Origin: Archaeoglobaceae archaeon
Lineage (GTDB): Archaea > Halobacteriota > Archaeoglobi > Archaeoglobales > Archaeoglobaceae
Assembly (NCBI GenBank): GCA_027016055.1
Contig: JALWBF010000010.1
Coordinates: 1 to 5,314, forward strand
Direction: 5' to 3'
Length of the DNA: 5,314 bases
Shown: in pieces, positions 1 through 4,989 of the stretch
Layout of the letters: each line of letters opens with the position of its first letter
Position numbering within the stretch: position 1 is the stretch's first letter
The notes under the pieces: generated by a model
Databases searched by the model: none
Seen by the model: only the letters and a program-made list of their open reading frames with translations
Told to the model about the DNA's origin: nothing
Position numbers and translations under genes: made by a program

Positions 1-399
1 ATACCTATCGGGCTGATAGACTTCGTTAAAGATAACGTTGCCTTAATAGGAGATTCGGCTGGGATGGTTAAACCTTATACCGGCGGGGGATTGTTTTATC
101 TGCTGAGAGCTACCGAAATCCTTAAGGAAACGTTCCCGAATTTGAGGAGATTCAGGGAGGAATACATTAAAACAATCGGAAGGGAGATAAGCTTCGGAAT
201 GAAGATATATAGACTGTATTCTATGCTGAACGACGAAGAATACAATTATCTTATAAAAATAGCCAAGGATTACGCACACTTGGCTAAGGAACTGCACATG
301 GATAATCCATCTACATTGTTGAAGGTTCTTCCGGCTATAATAAAAATTGTTAGGAAGCCTAGGCTCCTGAAGAAGCTTCTGAGCGTTCTTGCAGCTTAG
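1..399 (+). CDS. Geranylgeranyl reductase family FAD-dependent enzyme, C-terminal part (5' end outside window)
   Basis: The open frame enters from the left edge in frame 1 and gives 132 residues before TAG at 397-399. Residues 15-30 carry the hallmark LIGDSAG...KPYTGGG, the C-terminal FAD-binding motif (GD followed by a TGGG loop) of the geranylgeranyl reductase family of flavoproteins. In archaea these enzymes reduce the double bonds of geranylgeranyl chains in membrane ether lipids. Family members are about 370-400 residues, so roughly the last third is present; the N-terminal Rossmann GxGxxG motif lies outside. After the motif comes a helical, charged C-terminal region ending in a basic, leucine-rich tail (RKPRLLKKLLSVLAA). 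The ATG at 64 is internal to the flavin motif and is not a start. The last 41 bases overlap the oppositely oriented TPR gene. Family assignment is firm; the exact substrate (lipid chains versus another isoprenoid) is inferred. Confidence 0.85.
   Translation: MPIGLIDFVKDNVALIGDSAGMVKPYTGGGLFYLLRATEILKETFPNLRRFREEYIKTIGREISFGMKIYRLYSMLNDEEYNYLIKIAKDYAHLAKELHMDNPSTLLKVLPAIIKIVRKPRLLKKLLSVLAA
342..346 (-). terminator. Possible T-tract terminator of the TPR gene
   Basis: On the minus strand a TTTTT run in CAATTTTTATTAT begins about 13 nt after the TPR gene stop codon. It is inside the convergent flavoenzyme gene. This is a weak, context-only prediction. Confidence 0.3.
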
Positions 400-1357
400 C
401 AAGGAGCTCGTTGTAAACTTCATTTGCCTTCTTCATGTATTCCTCAGCCTTGTCGAACTCGCCCTTGTCTCTGTAAAGCCCGCTCAGATACATGAGAACG
501 TCCGCAACTCCGGAATTGTAGAAGACATCCTTTTCGGTTAGCTTTTTGAATATCTCAAGAGCTTCCTTGTAAAGGGCTTCGGCTTTATCGAACTCCCTTA
601 TTACTCTGCACAAAGCTCCGTAGTTGCACAAAACGACGGCTAAATCGATTATGTAGTTCTCATCCTTCTCAACGAGCTTTCTGTATATCTTTTCAGCCTC
701 ATCGAAGAACTCGTCCGCTTCACCGTATCTCCTTATATCCTTGTAGAGCGAAGCCAAATTGTTCAGAGTCTGAGCTAAAACGGGCAGATAGGATTCATCC
801 TTCTCCGCGAGCTTCCTTCTGATCTTCAGGGCTTCCTCCAAATATTTTTCTCCCTTCTCCTTTTCGTTCATCTCAACGTAAATTATCCCCAAGTCGTTCA
901 AAACGTCAGCAAGTTCCCTCAGGAACGATTCGTCCTTCTTGACCAAATCTCTAAGAATCTCCTCGGCTTTCAAATAGCAAACTTCCGCCCTATCTTTCAT
1001 TCCCATCAAGGTAAGAGCTTTGGCACCGCTCAGCAGGAATATCGCTTCAAGCTCGGGAATCCCAAGCTTTTTGGAGAGCTTAGCGGCGATCAATGAGGAA
1101 GCAACTTGCCCGGCGATACCCTGTCTCGTCATCACTTGAGCTGAGTAGCGTGAGAGGTGAGCGTAATAGATTAGGGAAAGCAAATCGGCCCACTTTTCAT
1201 CTAGAGATTGAATGACGTTTGGGTCATCGAACAGTTTCTTGGCCTTCTCCTTCACATCGTCCGGAGCCTTCTTAACTACTAAGTTTAAAGCATCTACAGC
1301 CGTTCTGTTTCTGATCAAAAACGCCACTTCTTTAAGCAGTTCGTCCATACTAGACAT
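359..1357 (-). CDS. Tetratricopeptide-repeat protein of unknown partner
   Basis: Up to 332 residues, entirely helical in character and without signal peptide or membrane segment, so probably cytoplasmic. Residues 138-317 are four consecutive TPR-like units of exactly 45 residues, each opening with a variant of L-x-E-K-D-E-x-Y, then an A-LNNLG-LY type helix A and an A-E-x-x-x-EALEIYRK type helix B. Residues 94-137 look like a degenerate fifth unit (SGAKALTLMG, AEEIL), and residues 1-93 are helical with no motif I know. TPR solenoids bind peptides or proteins; nothing visible names the partner. The frame's first ATG is at 1357, but a TATA box centred near 1373.5 predicts a transcript start near 1347, which fits the second ATG (1348-1346, residue Met4) as a leaderless start; neither ATG has a Shine-Dalgarno sequence. 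It lies 26 nt after the radical SAM gene and overlaps the flavoenzyme gene at its 3' end. Confidence 0.88.
   Translation of the reverse strand: MSSMDELLKEVAFLIRNRTAVDALNLVVKKAPDDVKEKAKKLFDDPNVIQSLDEKWADLLSLIYYAHLSRYSAQVMTRQGIAGQVASSLIAAKLSKKLGIPELEAIFLLSGAKALTLMGMKDRAEVCYLKAEEILRDLVKKDESFLRELADVLNDLGIIYVEMNEKEKGEKYLEEALKIRRKLAEKDESYLPVLAQTLNNLASLYKDIRRYGEADEFFDEAEKIYRKLVEKDENYIIDLAVVLCNYGALCRVIREFDKAEALYKEALEIFKKLTEKDVFYNSGVADVLMYLSGLYRDKGEFDKAEEYMKKANEVYNELLAKLQERSEASSGA
407..946 (-). repeat. Four tandem 45-residue TPR units (4 x 135 bp)
   Basis: Reading the minus strand, the units are 946-812, 811-677, 676-542 and 541-407 (residues 138-182, 183-227, 228-272, 273-317). Each starts with L-(V/A/T)-(K/E)-K-D, and there is no insertion or deletion between units. 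Conservation is at the protein level; the DNA copies have diverged. The longer 45-residue period, compared with the canonical 34-residue TPR, gives helix A, helix B and a KD-containing linker, resembling the long TPR variants common in archaeal proteins. Confidence 0.85.
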
Positions 1358-1368
1358 AGTTTTGGTGG

Positions 1369-1386
1369 TATTTATAAGTTTTTTTA
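1369..1386 (-). promoter_or_regulatory. BRE/TATA promoter of the TPR gene
   Basis: The minus strand reads AAAAAACTTATAAATA, an A-rich BRE-like stretch followed by a good archaeal TATA box (core 1377-1370). The usual TATA-to-start distance of about 26-27 nt puts transcription start near 1347, at the second ATG of the TPR gene. The BRE overlaps the TAA stop (1386-1384) of the radical SAM gene, so the promoter is packed into a 26-nt gap. It could act in addition to read-through from cofE. Confidence 0.6.
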
Positions 1387-2451
1387 GGGGATTATTTCGG
1401 TGGTGTTGTTGAACTTCGGATATATAAGATCATCAAATTCGATGTCTCCCCTTTCGACCATCTCCAATATTTCGGGCTTAACCCTCTCGATCTCTAGAAT
1501 CAGATGTTTTGCCGTGGAGCAAACCAGCCTGAATCCCTCATCGCCCCAAAGCCTCTCCCTGTTGAAAAAGAGGCATCTTCCGCCGCACACGCTTAGGTAT
1601 TCGCAACTCTTACACGGTTCGAGCATCTCAAATTTCGGAAGCTTATTCGGATCCGATCTCAAATCGCCCAAAACGTTCCACTCCAAATCCGGACATATGG
1701 GACAAGCCAAAATCTTTCCGTCTGTTGTTATTGCAAATGAATCAACTCCGGAACCGCAAGGGGGAGATTTATTCGGATATCCCAACAAAGCCTTCAGAAC
1801 TCCGAGAAACGGAACTATTCCCAAAACCCTTCCCCTTCTCATTTCTTCTACCCAGTAATCTACCAACTTCGAAATTCCCTCGTTGTATCTCCTCACCCAG
1901 CCCGCAAAGTCCTTCCAAATTCCTTCCGAACTCCAAACTGCATCGATCTGCCAGTGGATGTGGGTAAACAGATTTAAGGATAGCAGATGTAGAACGTCTT
2001 CGTATATTTCCGTTTTTTGGGTAGCCACCATCCTCGCTATTAATTCGTTATCGTAAATGCCCCTTATCCTCCGAACGTTTTCGATAACACGCTCGTAAAC
2101 CCCTTCACCTTTGTAAAAGTTCGTAACTTCTTTCCTTCCGTCGATAGAAACCAGTATCGTGGAGAATCTGGAGATGTAATCTTCATCGAGCTTGTGAAGA
2201 AGCAAGCCGTTAGTTTGAAGTATGTAATGCTCAGCATCGATTTCATCCATGATCTTCTTCATAAGGTCTATTCTTAGAAGAGGTTCGCCGCCGTAGAAAG
2301 CTATTGAAGGATTTTCGTCTTGAGAAATGAAATCCTTAAGCTCTTCGATCTTATACTGAACATCATTAGGCATTACGTAATCCGGAATTGTTCCGCCGCA
2401 ATACTTGCATCTCAAATTGCAGACGCCGGTTAGGAAGATTATGTAGAGCAT
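1384..2451 (-). CDS. Radical SAM/SPASM enzyme, putative peptide- or protein-modifying (AF0577-like)
   Basis: A 355-residue protein. The radical SAM motif CxxxCxxC is at C11, C15 and C18, and binds the 4Fe-4S cluster that cleaves S-adenosylmethionine; GGEP at 54-57 is the usual SAM-contacting motif. The C-terminus has a complete SPASM pattern: C232, G245-x4-C250, C280-x2-C283-x5-C289-x3-C293 and C311, plus C253, enough for two auxiliary Fe-S clusters. SPASM enzymes typically modify ribosomal peptides or proteins (PqqE, AlbA, sulfatase maturases). The overall look, including the W-rich central region (HWQID, W173, W179, W185, W200), matches what I recall of an archaeal 'putative peptide-modifying, AF0577 family'; that name is from memory. 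It is not CofG or CofH. The start is the only ATG that places CxxxCxxC at the usual distance; no strong Shine-Dalgarno precedes it. It lies 14 nt after cofE, so the two are probably one transcript. The substrate is unknown. Confidence 0.88.
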   Translation of the reverse strand: MLYIIFLTGVCNLRCKYCGGTIPDYVMPNDVQYKIEELKDFISQDENPSIAFYGGEPLLRIDLMKKIMDEIDAEHYILQTNGLLLHKLDEDYISRFSTILVSIDGRKEVTNFYKGEGVYERVIENVRRIRGIYDNELIARMVATQKTEIYEDVLHLLSLNLFTHIHWQIDAVWSSEGIWKDFAGWVRRYNEGISKLVDYWVEEMRRGRVLGIVPFLGVLKALLGYPNKSPPCGSGVDSFAITTDGKILACPICPDLEWNVLGDLRSDPNKLPKFEMLEPCKSCEYLSVCGGRCLFFNRERLWGDEGFRLVCSTAKHLILEIERVKPEILEMVERGDIEFDDLIYPKFNNTTEIIP

Positions 2452-2465
2452 CGTCTATCTGTCGC

Positions 2466-3233
2466 TCAGCCTTTTAAAATCCTTACCTCAATAAGGCTCC
2501 TCCTAATTATATCTTCCTCCTCGCTTCTGTAGATCTCGTCCATACTTCCCTCTCCGATCAAATTTAAGCCTCTGAAAACGACGACCGGAATCCCCCAATC
2601 TCCTTCACCCATTATCAAGTTAGCAAACGCTGCGATCTCATCCGCTACGCATTCAACCGTTTTCTCAAGCTTATTACCGAATAGATCTCGCTCGCCGATC
2701 CAATTTCTCATAGCTTTAACTCCGGAAATTCCTATAGCGAAGCCCACAACACCCCTTCTAAAGCATCTGCCGTTTGTATCGGTAATTATTACTCCGACCT
2801 TACTGCCGGTAATTCGCTCGATATCCCTTCTTATCTTCTCAGCACTTTCGTCGGGATTTTTCGGCGGAAGGATGATCTTGCCGGATTCTATGTTCGATCT
2901 GTCTATTCCGGCATTCACGCACACGTTTCCGAACTTCGCTTTGACCAATAAAAACGGATAATCGAGCAGGATCTCCTCGCTCTCATCCAAAACCGCCTGA
3001 ACGAATTCGGGCTCAAGATTAAGCTTTTCCGCAATTTTTATAGCCTCATCGGAAGGATTGTAATCTTTTAATTCCGCAATCCTTCCCTCAGCCTTGGAAA
3101 CTATCGTTGAGCATATTGCAATTATATCTCCATCCTTAAGCTCGAAAGATTCGGCTATGAGCTTAGCCAAGTCGTCTCCTGGCTTAATCAACGGAAGCTT
3201 TACCGGATACACCTCCACTTGCACGATTGCCAT
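2466..3233 (-). CDS. cofE: Coenzyme F420-0:L-glutamate ligase
   Basis: A 255-residue protein that adds L-glutamate residues, with GTP and divalent metal, to F420-0, the last steps in making the deazaflavin hydride carrier F420. Visible family landmarks are PLIKPGDDL (14-22), STIVSKAEGR (42-51), NVCVNAGID (103-111), ITDTNGRCFRRG (150-161), GFAIGISG (164-171) and NLIMGEGDWGIP (205-216). D111 and D152 fall where the A. fulgidus enzyme has its metal-binding aspartates. Length equals that of single-domain archaeal CofE (about 250 residues), without the bacterial FbiB extension. The frame's ATG is at 3233, but my recollection of the A. fulgidus protein starts at the position of codon 4 here, a GTG at 3224-3222, and the promoter geometry favours that codon too, so the protein may be 252 residues. 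It is first of a probable operon with the radical SAM gene and divergent from rio1. Confidence 0.95.
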   Translation of the reverse strand: MAIVQVEVYPVKLPLIKPGDDLAKLIAESFELKDGDIIAICSTIVSKAEGRIAELKDYNPSDEAIKIAEKLNLEPEFVQAVLDESEEILLDYPFLLVKAKFGNVCVNAGIDRSNIESGKIILPPKNPDESAEKIRRDIERITGSKVGVIITDTNGRCFRRGVVGFAIGISGVKAMRNWIGERDLFGNKLEKTVECVADEIAAFANLIMGEGDWGIPVVVFRGLNLIGEGSMDEIYRSEEEDIIRRSLIEVRILKG

Positions 3234-3246
3234 TATGGAGGGAATG

Positions 3247-3254
3247 TATTAATA
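3247..3254. promoter_or_regulatory. Palindromic TATA box shared by cofE (-) and rio1 (+)
   Basis: TATTAATA is its own reverse complement and is the only good TATA-like element in the 44-nt divergent gap. Its centre (3250.5) is 27.5 nt from the A of the rio1 ATG (3278) and 26.5 nt from the GTG at cofE codon 4 (3224), the standard archaeal TATA-to-start distance in both directions. This predicts leaderless transcripts both ways. The flank on the cofE side (TAAAACC on the minus strand) is the more BRE-like. It is a prediction from spacing only. Confidence 0.5.
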
Positions 3255-3277
3255 GGTTTTAGATCAACTGTAAATTA

Positions 3278-4069
3278 ATGAGAGAATCCGAACTTAGGCA
3301 AATCGATGCTTATCTGGATAAACTAAGGATGAAGGAAAAGGGGATGGAAGATAGAAAGATATACGCCGAAGTCCTCGACCTAAGAACTCTTAAAGCCCTT
3401 TATAAGCTTTCGGCGAAGGGTTACATCAAAGCGCTCGGAGGCGTAATTTCAACGGGTAAGGAAGCAAACGTGTTCTATGCGGATGGGAGAGATGATGAGG
3501 GAAACGAGATTCCCATAGCGGTGAAGATATACAGAATAGAGACGAGCGAGTTCTACAAGATGGATGAGTATCTGTTTGGGGATAAGAGGTTCGATTTAAG
3601 GAGGATTTCCAAGAAGGATCTGATATTTATTTGGACCGAGAAAGAATTTAGAAATCTTGCCAGAGCCTACGAAGCCGGTGTTAAGGTTCCGAAGCCGATA
3701 AAGCATTTTAAGAACATCATTTTAATGGAATTCATAGGTGAAGATGAGAAGCCCGCTCCGACCCTTGTGGATTTGGGTTTAGAGCTGAAAGATGTTGTGG
3801 ATGTTGAGAGATTGTTTGACGAGATCGTTGAAAACATGAGAAAGTTGTATCGTAAGGCCGAGCTCGTTCATGCCGATCTGAGCGAATACAACATAATGCT
3901 GTTTAAGGATAAGCCATACTTCATAGACATGGGGCAGAGCGTTCTCATAGATCATCCGATGGCGATCAGCTATCTTGAGAGGGATATAAAGAACGTTTTA
4001 AGGTTTTTCAGGAAGTTCGGAATTAAGAGGGAGTTTGAGGAAATTAAGGCTGAGATAATGGGAGCCTAA
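3278..4069 (+). CDS. rio1: RIO1-type serine protein kinase/ATPase, ribosome biogenesis
   Basis: A 263-residue atypical kinase. The RIO1 flexible ATP loop STGKEANVF is at 58-66 (RIO2 would have a different loop and an N-terminal winged helix, absent here). AVKIYR gives the ATP-anchoring K83, the catalytic loop HADLSEYN gives D200 and N205, and IDMGQSV gives the metal-binding D217. Residues 1-50 match the N-terminal helices of the RIO1 domain. Length is normal for archaeal Rio1 (about 260). RIO1 acts in the cytoplasm in late maturation of the small ribosomal subunit. The start at 3278 is supported by a TATA box 27 nt upstream and by the lack of any Shine-Dalgarno sequence, suggesting a leaderless mRNA. 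In many archaea rio1 sits directly beside aIF1A and the KH-domain pno1 gene; here aIF1A is absent from the window and a minus-strand gene separates rio1 from the KH gene. Its stop overlaps that gene's stop by 4 bp. Confidence 0.95.
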   Translation: MRESELRQIDAYLDKLRMKEKGMEDRKIYAEVLDLRTLKALYKLSAKGYIKALGGVISTGKEANVFYADGRDDEGNEIPIAVKIYRIETSEFYKMDEYLFGDKRFDLRRISKKDLIFIWTEKEFRNLARAYEAGVKVPKPIKHFKNIILMEFIGEDEKPAPTLVDLGLELKDVVDVERLFDEIVENMRKLYRKAELVHADLSEYNIMLFKDKPYFIDMGQSVLIDHPMAISYLERDIKNVLRFFRKFGIKREFEEIKAEIMGA

Positions 4070-4365
4070 TCCCTGCGAAGTCGATCGATTAAAGACATTA
4101 TACCCCAGATTATCAGAACGTATGATACTACATCCACAACGAACGCCAACTTCTGGAAAGTGTAGAATATATCCCGAATACTTAGCGAAGTAAAAGTGAC
4201 CAAAAACCACAACAAAAGAGAGCATAGGAACCTAAGAACACCGGCTAAACCTATGAGAGCGAATCCCTTCACCTTCGTCCTAACGTAACCGTAAAACCAA
4301 ACCAATATGATGGCTATTGCCAGAGTTGCTTCTACGAAACCTATGAGGTTCTCAATGAGATGCAT
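4066..4365 (-). CDS. Small three-helix membrane protein, function unknown
   Basis: I do not recognise this 99-residue protein. It shows three hydrophobic stretches, about residues 8-28, 34-58 and 72-93. The basic TKVK loop (30-33) and the basic C-terminal end (DRLRRD) predict N-terminus outside, first loop and C-terminus inside. Unusual for so small a protein, charged residues fall within or at the edges of the helices: E12, R45 and D78, possibly paired in an oligomer. The only cysteine is C48. A GGTG-containing Shine-Dalgarno-like AAGGTG (4375-4370) lies 4 nt before the ATG, supporting this start. The coherent hydrophobicity, the ribosome site and the fit exactly between the rio1 stop and the KH promoter region argue that it is a real gene and not a shadow; no plus-strand gene covers this stretch. 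Confidence 0.7.
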   Translation of the reverse strand: MHLIENLIGFVEATLAIAIILVWFYGYVRTKVKGFALIGLAGVLRFLCSLLLWFLVTFTSLSIRDIFYTFQKLAFVVDVVSYVLIIWGIMSLIDRLRRD

Positions 4366-4369
4366 AAAA

Positions 4370-4375
4370 CACCTT
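4370..4375 (-). promoter_or_regulatory. Shine-Dalgarno-like site of the small membrane protein gene
   Basis: AAGGTG on the minus strand, four bases before the ATG at 4365, matches part of the archaeal anti-Shine-Dalgarno complement (GGAGGTGATC). If transcription starts near 4366, as the nearest TATA-like box suggests, this site would not be in the mRNA and the match would be chance. Confidence 0.4.
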
Positions 4376-4387
4376 ATATTAACGTTA

Positions 4388-4397
4388 TTTTAAATAT
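4388..4397. promoter_or_regulatory. AT-rich TATA-like box between the divergent membrane protein and KH genes
   Basis: ATTTAAATAT-like sequence around a palindromic TTTAAA (4389-4394) reads TTTAAATA on the plus strand and TATTTAAA on the minus strand. Centred at about 4392, it predicts starts near 4419 (+), giving the KH gene a leader of about 37 nt that contains its Shine-Dalgarno site, and near 4366 (-), immediately before the membrane protein ATG. A second candidate TTATATTA at 4374-4381 could serve the plus strand instead. Confidence 0.4.
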
Positions 4398-4444
4398 TAT
4401 CCAACTTTCGATACCGTTAAAACGGGCATCCATCAATATGTTCC

Positions 4445-4451
4445 GAGGTGA
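4445..4451 (+). promoter_or_regulatory. Ribosome binding site that fixes the KH gene start
   Basis: GAGGTGA is a near-perfect match to the archaeal Shine-Dalgarno consensus and ends 4 nt before the ATG at 4456. It is the strongest ribosome site in the window and decides against the earlier in-frame ATGs at 4360 and 4438. Confidence 0.85.
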
Positions 4452-4455
4452 AAAA

Positions 4456-4989
4456 ATGGAAATCGAAATTGTAGTTCCAGAAGACAGAATAGGTGTTCTG
4501 ATCGGTAAGGAAGGCGAGGTTAAGGAGAGAATAGAGAAGGAAACCGGCTGTAAGATCAACGTAAGCAGTAAAACCGGTGTAGTTAAGATTCAATGCGAAG
4601 ATCCGATAAACTTTCTCAGAGTTCAGGATGTAATAAAGGCGATAGCTCACGGGTTCAATCCAGATACTGCTATGAAACTACTTCAAGATGAAATGACCGT
4701 TTTGGAGATAATAGATCTCACATCCTACGTTTCGCCGAAACACTTGGAAAGGATAAAGGGAAGAATAATAGGGAAGGAGGGAAAGATGAGGAGGCTCATC
4801 GAAGACATACTCAACGTGAACATCTCCGTTTACGGTAAAACCGTCGCGATAATAGGAGATGCTGAAAGCGTTGCAGTTGCAAGGGAGGCTATAATGATGT
4901 TGATTGAGGGTGCCCAGCACTCGACTGTTCAGAGATTCTTGGAGAGGAAGAGGAGGGAGATAAAGATGAGAAGCTTAGACTGGTTCTAA
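4456..4989 (+). CDS. Double KH-domain RNA-binding protein, Pno1/Dim2-like ribosome assembly factor
   Basis: A 177-residue protein with two KH domains. KH1 covers about residues 3-65 with its GxxG loop as GKEG at 17-20 (RIGVLIGKEG); KH2 covers about 85-152 with GKEG at 106-109 (RIIGKEGKMRRLIE). A basic C-terminal stretch with HSTVQRFLERKRR (155-167) is typical of the archaeal homologues of eukaryotic Pno1/Dim2, which bind the 3' end region of small-subunit rRNA during maturation. Length matches that family (about 180). The frame is open back to 4360, but the Shine-Dalgarno at 4445-4451, the conserved MEIEIVVPEDRIG start and the overlap of the longer version with the divergent gene all favour 4456. 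Together with rio1 it is a ribosome biogenesis pair. The end overlaps thiI by 15 bp tail-to-tail. Confidence 0.92.
   Translation: MEIEIVVPEDRIGVLIGKEGEVKERIEKETGCKINVSSKTGVVKIQCEDPINFLRVQDVIKAIAHGFNPDTAMKLLQDEMTVLEIIDLTSYVSPKHLERIKGRIIGKEGKMRRLIEDILNVNISVYGKTVAIIGDAESVAVAREAIMMLIEGAQHSTVQRFLERKRREIKMRSLDWF

Noticed and set aside
43..423. 126-codon minus-strand open frame opposite the flavoenzyme gene
   Set aside because: It lies antisense to a clearly conserved FAD-binding C-terminus, has no recognisable motif or ribosome site, and its low-complexity composition is that of a shadow frame.
1400..1858. 152-codon plus-strand open frame opposite the radical SAM gene
   Set aside because: It is antisense to the SPASM cysteine region of a well-supported gene; its serine/proline-rich content is what reversed Glu/Gly/Arg codons produce, and there is no promoter or Shine-Dalgarno.
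1725..1967. 80-codon plus-strand open frame as a candidate peptide precursor for the radical SAM enzyme
   Set aside because: It is fully antisense to the enzyme itself, in a second shadow frame, with no ribosome site and no core-peptide-like motif.
3998..4225. 75-codon minus-strand open frame across the rio1 3' end
   Set aside because: It overlaps both rio1 and the membrane protein gene out of frame, has mixed composition, and lacks any start signal.
4414..4425. Small inverted repeat CCGTT-AA-AACGG upstream of the KH gene as a hairpin regulator
   Set aside because: Only 4-5 base pairs with a 2-4 nt loop, and it straddles the predicted transcription start, so it is unlikely to fold as RNA; an operator role cannot be supported.
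4360..4455. N-terminal extension of the KH protein by 32 residues from the ATG at 4360
   Set aside because: It would overlap the divergent gene's start and the TATA-like box, whereas a strong Shine-Dalgarno and the conserved N-terminus point to 4456.
4417..4920. Minus-strand open frames opposite the KH gene (4417-4650, 4678-4920)
   Set aside because: They are antisense to both KH domains including the GKEG loops, with no start signals.
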